DNA of 64,000 nt from Ignavibacteriota bacterium. Lineage in GTDB: Bacteria; Bacteroidota; Ignavibacteria; UBA10030; SZUA-254. Below the pieces are notes generated by a model. That model saw only the letters and a list, made by a program, of their open reading frames with translations. It made no database searches and had not been told where the DNA came from. The position numbers and the translations under genes were made by a program. Every line of letters starts with the position of its first letter. Within the stretch, counting starts at the first letter, position 1. The stretch spans positions 124,001 to 188,000 of the forward strand of contig JANYJZ010000003.1 in assembly GCA_025358305.1 (NCBI GenBank), in the 5' to 3' direction. This document shows positions 49,185-58,294 of the stretch, piece by piece.

Positions 49185-49189
49185 GGGCA

Positions 49190-49209
49190 CCGGGCGCGTT
49201 TGCGCCCGG
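49190..49209 (+). other. Intergenic 8-bp perfect stem-loop (possible terminator or processing site)
   Basis: CCGGGCGC-GTTT-GCGCCCGG; no downstream T tract. Confidence 0.4.
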
Positions 49210-49241
49210 CGCTCCCGCCCCTTACAATGAAAGGATGACCC

Positions 49242-50501
49242 ATGAATACTCAGAATACTCATCAAAATAGTCCGGAGAGCCTCATGATGTCGTACGGCTA
49301 CAAGCCGGAGCTCTCAGAAGGCGCCATCAAGAGCCCGATCTTCCAAACCTCGACGTTCGTCTTCAGGAACGCGGAGGCCGGTAAGGCGTTCTTCGAGGTC
49401 GCGTACGGCCTGCGCGAGAAGGGGAAGAGCGAGGAGCTCGGCCTCATCTACAGCAGGATCAACAACCCCGATCTCGAGATCCTCGAGAACCGGCTCACGC
49501 TCTGGGACGAGGCGGAGGAATGCGCCGTCTTCGCCAGCGGCATGGCCGCGGTCACGACGGTGCTCATGGAGTTCCTCACTCCCGGGGCGCTCCTCCTCCA
49601 CAGCTGTCCGGTCTACGGTGGAACGGAACATTTCATCGAGAAGATCCTCGTGAAGCGGGGGATCCACTGCGTCACGTTCTATCCCACGGACTCGAAGAGC
49701 GACATCCTCCGAAAAATCCGCGAGAGCGGGCATGCGGACGACCTCGCCATGGTCTTCCTCGAGACCCCGGCGAACCCGACGAACGCGATCATCGACATGA
49801 CGATGTGCCGCGAGATCGCCGATGCATTCTCGACGAAGGAGAAGCGCGTCCTCGTTGCGGTCGACAACACGTACATGGGACCCCTCTGGCAGCATCCGCT
49901 GAAGTTCGGGGCCGACCTCGTCGTCTATTCCGCGACGAAATATATCGGCGGGCACAGCGACGTCATCGCCGGGGCCTGCCTGGGGTCGGCGGCGCTCATC
50001 AAGCGGGTGAAGACGCTCCGGACGTTCCTCGGCAACATGGCGGGCCCCTGGAGCGGCTGGCTCCTCCTGCGGAGCCTCGAAACGCTCAAGGTGCGCATGG
50101 AATGCCAGGCCGGGAACGCGATCCGGGTCGCGGACTTTCTCAAGGGTCACCCCAAGGTGGAGAAGGTCTACTACCTCGGGCTCATCCCGGAATGCGACAA
50201 GCAGTATGCGCTCTACCGCCGGCAGTGCTCTTCTCCCGGCGCCATGATCTCGTTCGACGTCCGCGGCACGGAAACGCACGCGTTTCGGTTCCTCAACGCG
50301 CTTCGGCTGATACGCCTGGCCGTGAGTCTCGGCGGCACGGAATCTCTTGCGGAGCACCCGGCGACGATGACGCACGCCGAAGTCCCGCCGGAGGAACGGG
50401 CGGTCATGTCGATCTCCGAAAAGCTCATCCGGCTCTCGATCGGCGTGGAGAACGCCTCCGACATCATTTACGACATCGATCAGGCGCTCGCGCAGGTCTG
50501 A
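49242..50501 (+). CDS. Cys/Met metabolism PLP-dependent enzyme (cystathionine gamma-synthase/methionine gamma-lyase-like)
   Basis: IYSRINNPDLEILENRLTLWDEAEECAVFASGMAAVTTV; SATKYIGGHSDVIAG (PLP Lys). Confidence 0.93.
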   Translation: MNTQNTHQNSPESLMMSYGYKPELSEGAIKSPIFQTSTFVFRNAEAGKAFFEVAYGLREKGKSEELGLIYSRINNPDLEILENRLTLWDEAEECAVFASGMAAVTTVLMEFLTPGALLLHSCPVYGGTEHFIEKILVKRGIHCVTFYPTDSKSDILRKIRESGHADDLAMVFLETPANPTNAIIDMTMCREIADAFSTKEKRVLVAVDNTYMGPLWQHPLKFGADLVVYSATKYIGGHSDVIAGACLGSAALIKRVKTLRTFLGNMAGPWSGWLLLRSLETLKVRMECQAGNAIRVADFLKGHPKVEKVYYLGLIPECDKQYALYRRQCSSPGAMISFDVRGTETHAFRFLNALRLIRLAVSLGGTESLAEHPATMTHAEVPPEERAVMSISEKLIRLSIGVENASDIIYDIDQALAQV

Positions 50502-50523
50502 TCATCAACGAAAGGCTCCATTG

Positions 50524-52827
50524 ATGAACCAACGACGTCTCGCTTTCTTGTTCCTTGTGATCCTCCTTGCCTGCGGACCGCTCGCGTCGCAGGAGCTTCC
50601 CGCCCTCATCCCGAAGCCGTCGAAGATCTCGATGGGGAAGGGGTCATTCACGTTCGATACGGCGACCGCGTTTGTCGTTCCCGCGCACTCCGCGCAATTA
50701 TCGGAACTCGCCGCGATGGCAGCGGAGGAAGTTCACTCCATCACCGGATTTACTCCCGCGATCCGGAGAGACAAACAGCCCTTGGCAGGAAAGAACGTCG
50801 TTGTCCTCCGGATCGCACCCGCACTCGTGAGATTGGGCGCGGAAGGATACGCGCTTGAGGTAGGTCAACCTGTTATCCTCATCGAGGCGCCGACGGCGGC
50901 GGGCGTCTGGTTCGGCCTCCAGACGTTCCTTCAGCTCCTTCCCCCGGGGGCTGCGGGCGCCCCCTTCGCGGTCCCCGTTCTGAAGATCGAGGACCGGCCG
51001 CGCTTCGCCTGGCGGGGGATGCATCTCGACGTCTGCCGGCACTTCTTTCCCGTGGCGTTCGTCAAGAAGTACATCGATGAGATCGCGATGTACAAGATGA
51101 ACACGTTCCACTGGCACCTCACCGACGATCAGGGGTGGCGCATCGAGATCAAGCGTTACCCGAAACTCACGGCAATCGGCGCGTGGCGCTCCGGGACGAT
51201 GGTGGGCGCGTACAGTCTTCAGCAGTTCGATTCCGTGCGGTACGGCGGCTTCTACACTCAGAACGAGGTAAAGGAGGTCGTCGCCTACGCGAGAAAGCGG
51301 CATGTCACCGTCGTTCCCGAGATCGAGATGCCGGGACATTCGCTTGCGGCGCTCGCATCGTATCCGGAACTCTCCTGCACCGGCGGTCCGTTTGAGGTCG
51401 CGAAGGGGTGGGGGGTCTTCCCCGACGTCTTCTGCCCCAAGGAAACGACGGTCACGTTTCTTCAGAATATCCTGACGGAGGTCTGCGCGCTCTTTCCCGG
51501 AAAATACATTCATATCGGCGGCGATGAATGCCCGAAAGACCGCTGGAAAACGTGCCCGAATTGCCAGGCGCTCATGAAGAAGCTCCGCCTGAAAAATGAG
51601 AACCAGCTTCAGAGCTACTTCGTCCGCCGCATCGAGAAGTTCCTCAACAAGAAGGGGAAGCAAATGATCGGATGGGACGAGATCCTCGAAGGGGGACTCG
51701 CCCCGAACGCCGCAGTCATGAGCTGGCGCGGGACCGCGGGCGGCATCGCCGCGGCGAAGCAGCGCCACAAGGTCGTCATGTCGCCCGGATCGCATTGCTA
51801 CTTCGACCACTACCAGGGGGAGCCCGCGTTCGAGCCGCTGGCGATCGGCGGCTACACGACGGTCGACAAGGTCTACTCGTACGAGCCGATCCCCGCCGAA
51901 TTGAAGCGCTCGAAGACGAAGTACATCCTCGGCGCGCAGGGAAATGTCTGGACCGAGTACATCCCGAACGAACAGCAGGTCGAATACATGGCGATGCCCC
52001 GGATGGCGGCCCTCGCCGAGGTCCTCTGGAGTCCGAAGAAAGGCCGGGACTACGCGGACTTCCAGGAACGCCTCATTCGGCATTTTGCCCTCCTCGACAA
52101 GAAGCAGGTGAACTACTCCCGGTCGATCTTCCAGGTGAAACTCGCGATGAAACCGCCCCCCTCGAAGACCGGAGCCCTCGTGGAACTCTCATCGCCGTTC
52201 GGGGGGACGGGGATACACTATTCGCTCGACGGATCGCCGGCGTCCCCCTCATCGCCGCAGTACGCCGGGCCGCTCCCGGTCATCGCGTCAAGCCTTTTGA
52301 AGTTCTGCTACGTCGACCGAGGGTCGGTGCGCGGCCGCGTCGCCGAGCAGGCCATCACGGTGACGAAGTCGACGGGAAAGTCGATCAAGCTCAAGACCCC
52401 TCCCCATGAGAATTACCCGGGCGACGGCGCGTTCACGCTCGTCGACGGGATCCGCGGGGACCTCACCCGATACGGGAAGAACTGGATCGGTTTCTGGGGC
52501 CCGGACCTCGAGGCGGTCATCGATCTCGATCGTACGGAGGCGTTCTCGCGGGTCTCTCTGGACGTGTTCGACGGCGAAGGGAGCTGGATCTACCCGCCGA
52601 TTTCGATCGAGGTGTTCGTCTCCAACGACGGCGAACGCTTCACGAGCGTGAAGAAGCTCTCCGCAGACGAGATCCGCCGCCAAGCCGGATCGATCAGGAT
52701 GGATGTCGGACCGCAGTCCGCTCGCTACGTCAAGGTGTACGCTCAGAACGCCGGGACGATCCAGGCCGGGAAGCAGGGGGCGGGGAGCGCCTCGTGGCTG
52801 TTCGTCGACGAGATCATGATCGAGTGA
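50524..52827 (+). CDS. GH20 beta-N-acetylhexosaminidase with C-terminal CHB_HEX_C-like and discoidin-like domains
   Basis: FAWRGMHLDVCRHFFPVAFVKKYIDEIAMYKMNTFHWHLTDDQGWRIEIKRYPKLT; KYIHIGGDECPKDRWK catalytic Asp-Glu. Confidence 0.97.
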   Translation: MNQRRLAFLFLVILLACGPLASQELPALIPKPSKISMGKGSFTFDTATAFVVPAHSAQLSELAAMAAEEVHSITGFTPAIRRDKQPLAGKNVVVLRIAPALVRLGAEGYALEVGQPVILIEAPTAAGVWFGLQTFLQLLPPGAAGAPFAVPVLKIEDRPRFAWRGMHLDVCRHFFPVAFVKKYIDEIAMYKMNTFHWHLTDDQGWRIEIKRYPKLTAIGAWRSGTMVGAYSLQQFDSVRYGGFYTQNEVKEVVAYARKRHVTVVPEIEMPGHSLAALASYPELSCTGGPFEVAKGWGVFPDVFCPKETTVTFLQNILTEVCALFPGKYIHIGGDECPKDRWKTCPNCQALMKKLRLKNENQLQSYFVRRIEKFLNKKGKQMIGWDEILEGGLAPNAAVMSWRGTAGGIAAAKQRHKVVMSPGSHCYFDHYQGEPAFEPLAIGGYTTVDKVYSYEPIPAELKRSKTKYILGAQGNVWTEYIPNEQQVEYMAMPRMAALAEVLWSPKKGRDYADFQERLIRHFALLDKKQVNYSRSIFQVKLAMKPPPSKTGALVELSSPFGGTGIHYSLDGSPASPSSPQYAGPLPVIASSLLKFCYVDRGSVRGRVAEQAITVTKSTGKSIKLKTPPHENYPGDGAFTLVDGIRGDLTRYGKNWIGFWGPDLEAVIDLDRTEAFSRVSLDVFDGEGSWIYPPISIEVFVSNDGERFTSVKKLSADEIRRQAGSIRMDVGPQSARYVKVYAQNAGTIQAGKQGAGSASWLFVDEIMIE

Positions 52828-55088
52828 TGCGGCGGCTTCTTCGGATGAGCGCGGCCTGCCGCATGATCGGCGCATTCCTCCTGGTGTGCGGATTCTGCTG
52901 TCTGTCGCTGCCGGCCGGCGCGCGGCAGCATCCGGAGCATTTCATCGTCCTGTCTCCCGGCACTCCTGCCGACTCTATCGTCGCGCGCGCAACGCGCATC
53001 GTTCCGACCCCGGACCAGTACGCCTGGCAAAGGAACGAATGCATCGCGTTCCTCCACTTCGGCATGAACACGTTTACGAACCGCGAGTGGGGGGACGGGA
53101 TGGAGGATCCCGCACTTTTCCAGCCGACAGATCTCGACGCGCGTCAGTGGATCGGCGTGCTGAAGAAGGCCGGGTTCACCATGGCGATCCTCACGGCGAA
53201 GCACCATGACGGCTTCTGCCTCTGGCCGAGCAGGTACACGGACCACAGTGTCGCGCACAGCCCGTGGCGAGGCGGCCGCGGGGACCTCGTCCGCGAGGTC
53301 GCGGACGCCTGCAGGGAGGCCGGGATGAAGTTCGGCGTTTATCTCTCCCCCTGGGACCGGCACGAGCCATCGTACGGCGACTCCGTCCGGTACAATGAGT
53401 TCTTCCGGAACCAGCTCACGGAACTCCTTACGGGCTACGGCGACATCGCTGAGGTCTGGTTCGACGGGGCCAACGGCGAAGGCCCCGGAGGCAAGAAGCA
53501 ATGGTACGACTGGGCCTCGTACTATAAACTCATCCGGGAGCTGCAGCCGCACGCGGTGATCTTCGGGATGGGACCCGATGTCCGCTGGGTCGGCACGGAA
53601 TCGGGCGACGGACGCGAAACGGAGTGGAGCGTCGTGCCGCTTGCCCTGCATCGCACGGCGGCCGCTTCGGCGCCCGGGCACCCGCTCGACGGCCTCTTTA
53701 TTCCGAAGGACATCATGGGGGAGGACCTTGGGGGCCGGAATGCCATCGCCGGTGCAGAAGCTCTCGCCTGGTACCCGGCCGAAGCCGACGTCTCGATCCG
53801 TCCGGGATGGTTCTACCACCCGGAGGAGGACGGACGCGTCAAGTCGCCGGAGACGCTCGTCGACATCTACGATCACTCCGCCGGCCGCAACGCGATGCTG
53901 CTTATCAACATTCCCCCCGACCGCCGCGGCCGCATCGCCGGCGTGGACAGCGCAAGTCTTGTCGGGATGCGCGCGATCCTCGAAGGCACCTTCGCTCGAA
54001 ACCTCTTGTCGGATGCTCAGCTTCGTTCGTCGAGCGAGCAAGCCGGACATCCTGCCTCGTTCATCGCCGACGGATCTGCCGACACGTACTGGGCCGCAAG
54101 AGACGGAGAAGAGAAGGCTGTTATAGATTGTACGCTCCCTGAGGAGCGTTCGTTCGACTGTCTCGTGCTTCAGGAAGAAATCCCGAACGGACAACGGATT
54201 GAATCGTTCCGGCTGGAAGCCTGGACGGGCGACGCCTGGGCCGTCACGGCGTCCGGGACGACGGTAGGTCATAAGAGGATTGTACGGTTTCAGGAAACAT
54301 CCGCCCGGAAGCTCCGGCTCGTCATCGCAGGATCGCGGGGAACGCCGGCGCTTGCGGAGGTGGGGTTCTTCAAGGCGCCGCCGGCAGTGACCATTCGTCC
54401 GGAAGGGGGGGCGTTCGTTGAATCGGTTCGCGTGATACTCGCATCGGAAGCCCGAGGCGTGCTCATCCGCTATACGCTCGACGGAAGCCCGCCGACACCG
54501 TCGTCCACACGGTACGACAGTCCCCTCACGCTTTTCGATGATGCGCTCATCGCTGCCCGGGCGTACGCGGCAAGCGGACCGGAAGGGATCGTCCATGCCG
54601 CCCGGTTCCACAAAGTGTCGATGGGATTGGCGCTCCATACCGCGTTCAGCCCTCGCTACTCCGGAGGCGGCCCGCTCGCACTCATCGACGGGGAGCGTGG
54701 CACCATCGATCCGGGCGACGGACACTGGCAGGGCTATGAAGGCGACGATCTTGACGCCGTGCTCGACCTCGGCGAGACGAAGGAGGTCGCGGGAGTGAGC
54801 GCCGGGTTCCTTCGGAAGACCGACAGTTGGATCTTCTTGCCGGACTCGGTGGCGTTCTCGGCGTCGGACGATGGGAGATACTTCCGCCCTGTCGCGGTCG
54901 CCCGCGATTCGGCAGCCGGGCACGAGGCCGGGCCGCTCGTCCGGCCATTCGCGACCGCTTGCGCGCCGTTCTCTTGCCGATACGTTCGCGTCCGCGCCCA
55001 TAACATCGGCGTCTGCCCTCCCTGGCATCCCGGGGCCGGCAAAAAAGCCTGGTTATTTGTTGACGAAATCACTATCCTACCGCGGTAG
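52827..55088 (+). CDS. GH29 alpha-L-fucosidase with CHB_HEX_C-like and discoidin-like domains
   Basis: CIAFLHFGMNTFTNREWGDG; TMAILTAKHHDGFCLWPSRYTDHSVAHSPW; IAEVWFDGANGEGP. Confidence 0.94.
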   Translation: MRRLLRMSAACRMIGAFLLVCGFCCLSLPAGARQHPEHFIVLSPGTPADSIVARATRIVPTPDQYAWQRNECIAFLHFGMNTFTNREWGDGMEDPALFQPTDLDARQWIGVLKKAGFTMAILTAKHHDGFCLWPSRYTDHSVAHSPWRGGRGDLVREVADACREAGMKFGVYLSPWDRHEPSYGDSVRYNEFFRNQLTELLTGYGDIAEVWFDGANGEGPGGKKQWYDWASYYKLIRELQPHAVIFGMGPDVRWVGTESGDGRETEWSVVPLALHRTAAASAPGHPLDGLFIPKDIMGEDLGGRNAIAGAEALAWYPAEADVSIRPGWFYHPEEDGRVKSPETLVDIYDHSAGRNAMLLINIPPDRRGRIAGVDSASLVGMRAILEGTFARNLLSDAQLRSSSEQAGHPASFIADGSADTYWAARDGEEKAVIDCTLPEERSFDCLVLQEEIPNGQRIESFRLEAWTGDAWAVTASGTTVGHKRIVRFQETSARKLRLVIAGSRGTPALAEVGFFKAPPAVTIRPEGGAFVESVRVILASEARGVLIRYTLDGSPPTPSSTRYDSPLTLFDDALIAARAYAASGPEGIVHAARFHKVSMGLALHTAFSPRYSGGGPLALIDGERGTIDPGDGHWQGYEGDDLDAVLDLGETKEVAGVSAGFLRKTDSWIFLPDSVAFSASDDGRYFRPVAVARDSAAGHEAGPLVRPFATACAPFSCRYVRVRAHNIGVCPPWHPGAGKKAWLFVDEITILPR

Positions 55089-55124
55089 CTCGTCTGACGC
55101 CGCTTCACATCCGAGGAAACGACC

Positions 55125-57065
55125 ATGCGCTGTGCCATCGCTTTACTCTTCATTAGCTTGTGCGTGACATCCGGAACGGCCGTCGCAGGAGACGGAGATA
55201 CGGTCCACGTCGTCACGCACCGCGCTACGCACGTGGTGACCGATCCGAAGCACGGATTCAAGACCTACGGCGCCTGGGGGGTCTTCCCTTCGGCGAAGAC
55301 GGAATACCGGGCGGCGATCATGACCGTCACGTACCAGTGTCCGGATAGCCAGCACTGCGGTGAGTGGGATTACGTCGACAAAGTGTTGCTCCGGAGAGCG
55401 GGGGGAAGCGCCGCGCAGTCCCAGGACCTGGAACTCGCCCGCCTCATCTCCCCGTACGGCTTGAGGTTTGCGCCGGACTGGAAGTTCTCATGGCAGGCCG
55501 ACATCACCGATTTTGCGCCGCTCTTCCACGACTCCGTAGAGGTGGAGTTCTACCACTCCGGATATGAGAGCGACAGCGGCCGCGGCTGGAAGGTGACGAT
55601 CGACATCGCCCTCGTCAAAGGATCTCCCGCCGTCAGGCTTGTCGGCATGCAGAAGCTCTGGGAAGGGAATTTTCCGTACGGCGACACGCTCTCCTCCATC
55701 GAGGATTCACTCCGGCCGGCCGCCATCCAGGCGCCTGCCCGAGCATCGATCGCCCGGCTGAGGATACTTCAGACGGGCCACGGCTCGGATACGCTCGAAG
55801 GCTGCGCGGAATTCTGCAGCAAGTACCGCAGGGTGATCTTCGACGACTCGCTCGTCGACCAGCGCCAGATCTGGCGCGAGTGCGGATCGAATCCCCTCTT
55901 CCCACAGGCCGGGACCTGGATCTACAACCGGGCCAACTGGTGCCCCGGGTCGATGGTCGCGCCGGATATCTATGACCTCGACGTTACGCGCGGGGTCTAC
56001 CACACGATCGACGTGGACATGGAGGCATTCGTGAACCGGACACCCCAGCCCTCGCAGTACTGCTTCAGCGCCTATCTCTTCTATTATAGCGCGCCCGTCC
56101 GGCATAGCGATGCGACGCTCGAGGGGATCATCACGCCGAGCACGCTCGACGCGTATTCCCGGCTCAACCCGGTATGCGATAACCCGCAGATCGTCCTCCG
56201 GAACAGCGGGATGGACACGCTGCGGACCGTCAGGGTCATCTATGGCCTTGCGGGTGTCCGAGAACAGACGTATGACTGGAGCGGAGCGCTTCCGTTCGGC
56301 AAGAGCTGCGTCGTCACGCTGCCGGGCATCCTCGGCGGGGGCGGAGGGCCGCGGCGGTTCACGGCCGTCCTGCGCGATCCCAACGGGAAGGAAGACGAAT
56401 ACGAGAGCGACAACCAGCAAAGTTCGACCGCACTCGTGGCGCCGGTCTACGCATCTCCGCTCATTGTGCTTTTCCGGACGAACAACGACTCGACGCACAC
56501 TTCATACACGATCACGGACCGGGAGGGAACGATCGTGGCTTCGCGGATCGCGTCGGGATTACGGAAGCAGACACTCTACCGCGATACGATCTCCCTCCGA
56601 CCCGGCTGCTACGATCTTGCGGTCAAGGACACGGCCGGGGATGGCCTTGATTTCTGGTTCAACGCCGCTGGGGGATACGGATATGTCCGGCTGACGACGG
56701 CCGGAGGCATGCTCCTGAAGGCGTTTCCGTCGGATTTCGGAAGCATGATCCGTCAGAATTTCCGCGTCGGCGAGCCGGGAGAGCCAACGCAGGTGATTCC
56801 CGATTCCACGCCCGTCCTCAACGTCTTTCCGATCCGCAACCCCGGAAAGTTCTTCCTCGACCTCTTCCTCAACGCGCCGACGGACCTCGCGGTCCAGATT
56901 GCGACGGAGGACGGGTCGAAGGTCGTCTACGAAAAGAGCTTCCCCGGGTTCAAAGAGGGGATGATCGACGTCGACATCAGCGCTCAGCCGAATGGGCTCT
57001 ATGTCGTCAAGGCGAGCGCCGGGGGCCGCACCGTGTCGAAGAAGATGAAACTCCGGAAGGACTGA
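55125..57065 (+). CDS. Peptide-N-glycosidase F-like protein with type IX-sorting-like C-terminal domain
   Basis: TYQCPDSQHCGEWDYVDKVLL; GHGSDTLEGCAEFCSKYRRVIFD; CGSNPLFPQAGTWIYNRANWCPGSMV; C-term NVFPIRNPGKFFLDLFLN...GLYVVKASAGGRTVSKKMKLRKD. Confidence 0.88.
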   Translation: MRCAIALLFISLCVTSGTAVAGDGDTVHVVTHRATHVVTDPKHGFKTYGAWGVFPSAKTEYRAAIMTVTYQCPDSQHCGEWDYVDKVLLRRAGGSAAQSQDLELARLISPYGLRFAPDWKFSWQADITDFAPLFHDSVEVEFYHSGYESDSGRGWKVTIDIALVKGSPAVRLVGMQKLWEGNFPYGDTLSSIEDSLRPAAIQAPARASIARLRILQTGHGSDTLEGCAEFCSKYRRVIFDDSLVDQRQIWRECGSNPLFPQAGTWIYNRANWCPGSMVAPDIYDLDVTRGVYHTIDVDMEAFVNRTPQPSQYCFSAYLFYYSAPVRHSDATLEGIITPSTLDAYSRLNPVCDNPQIVLRNSGMDTLRTVRVIYGLAGVREQTYDWSGALPFGKSCVVTLPGILGGGGGPRRFTAVLRDPNGKEDEYESDNQQSSTALVAPVYASPLIVLFRTNNDSTHTSYTITDREGTIVASRIASGLRKQTLYRDTISLRPGCYDLAVKDTAGDGLDFWFNAAGGYGYVRLTTAGGMLLKAFPSDFGSMIRQNFRVGEPGEPTQVIPDSTPVLNVFPIRNPGKFFLDLFLNAPTDLAVQIATEDGSKVVYEKSFPGFKEGMIDVDISAQPNGLYVVKASAGGRTVSKKMKLRKD

Positions 57066-57067
57066 TC

Positions 57068-58234
57068 ATGTCGAAGGCGGATGTTCTCGTCATCGGAGGA
57101 GGCGTCATCGGCGCAAGCGTCGCATACCATCTGGCGGCACGCGGATGCCGGAACGTCGTCGTCCTCGACGCCGGAGCAGAGCCGGGGACGGGAAGCACGA
57201 GCAAAGCGACGGGAGGGTTCCGGTGCCAGTTCGCGACCGAGGTGAATGTCCGGCTCTCGCTCCTCTCGCGGGAAAAACTCCTCCGCTTCGAGGCCGAGAC
57301 AGGGGTCGACCCCGGGTATCGCCAGCACGGCTACCTGTTCCTCGCGCGCGAGGAGCGCGAACTCGCCGCGTTGCGCGATGCGCTCCTGCTGCAGCGCCGC
57401 TGCGGTCTCACGGAGTCGCGAGAAGAACCGGCCGATGTCGTCCGGGTCCTCAACCCGGCCCTCACGCCCGACGGCATCATCGGCGCGACATTCTGCCCGA
57501 CCGACGGGTTCATCCGGCCGATGAACATCTTGCGCGGCTACACGGAAGCGGCGCGCCGGCTCGGCGTACGGTTCGACTACGGCGTGCCCTGCACGGACGC
57601 AGCACTCGACCCGGGATCGGGCCGCATCACGAAGGTCCGGACGGGCGAAGGTGCGATCGCCGCCGGCATCGTCGTGAACGCCGCGGGAGCGTGGGCGGGA
57701 GCGGTCGGCGCCTTCGCGGGCGTCAAGATCCCCGTATCGCCGCTCCGCCGTCAGGTCGCCGTTGTCCGCGAGACGGACCTCCTTCCCGAGTCGATGCCGA
57801 TGACCATCTTCGTAGGGGATGGATTCCACTTGCGTGTTCGGGACGGACGAGTGCTCCTCCTCATGCCGACGGACGAACCGCAGTATCATTCTGAGAAGCT
57901 CGGTGTTGAAGACGCATGGGTGAACCGGGTGCACGGGCTCGCGCGCGGGCGGATCGCGCCGCTTCACGGCTGTACGATCGACCGCCCGGCCTGCTGGTCG
58001 GGGCTCTATGAGATGTCGCCCGATAAGCATGTTCTCCTCGGCAAGGCGCCGGGAGTGGACAACCTCTATCTCGCCAACGGCTCCTCCGGGCACGGCGTCA
58101 TGCACGCGCCCGCCATCGGGGGGCTTCTTGCGGAGCTCATTCTCGACGGCGCTGCACGGAGCCTGGACATACAACCGTTGCGGCCCTCCCGGTTCGCGGA
58201 AGGGCAGCCGAACAGCATCACAGAATTTTTATAA
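57068..58234 (+). CDS. FAD-dependent oxidoreductase (DAO/sarcosine oxidase beta-like)
   Basis: KADVLVIGGGVIGASVAYHLAARGCRNVVVLDAG; YLANGSSGHGVMHAPAIGGLLAELILDG. Confidence 0.92.
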   Translation: MSKADVLVIGGGVIGASVAYHLAARGCRNVVVLDAGAEPGTGSTSKATGGFRCQFATEVNVRLSLLSREKLLRFEAETGVDPGYRQHGYLFLAREERELAALRDALLLQRRCGLTESREEPADVVRVLNPALTPDGIIGATFCPTDGFIRPMNILRGYTEAARRLGVRFDYGVPCTDAALDPGSGRITKVRTGEGAIAAGIVVNAAGAWAGAVGAFAGVKIPVSPLRRQVAVVRETDLLPESMPMTIFVGDGFHLRVRDGRVLLLMPTDEPQYHSEKLGVEDAWVNRVHGLARGRIAPLHGCTIDRPACWSGLYEMSPDKHVLLGKAPGVDNLYLANGSSGHGVMHAPAIGGLLAELILDGAARSLDIQPLRPSRFAEGQPNSITEFL

Positions 58235-58294
58235 CGCCCGCGGCCGCTCGCCGCGCAGGCACACAACGTCTCACATCACGAAAGGATCCGCAGC

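Noticed and set aside
52743-55028. 761-aa minus-strand ORF opposite GH29
   Set aside because: Antisense shadow ORF with biased composition; the plus strand encodes a recognisable fucosidase.
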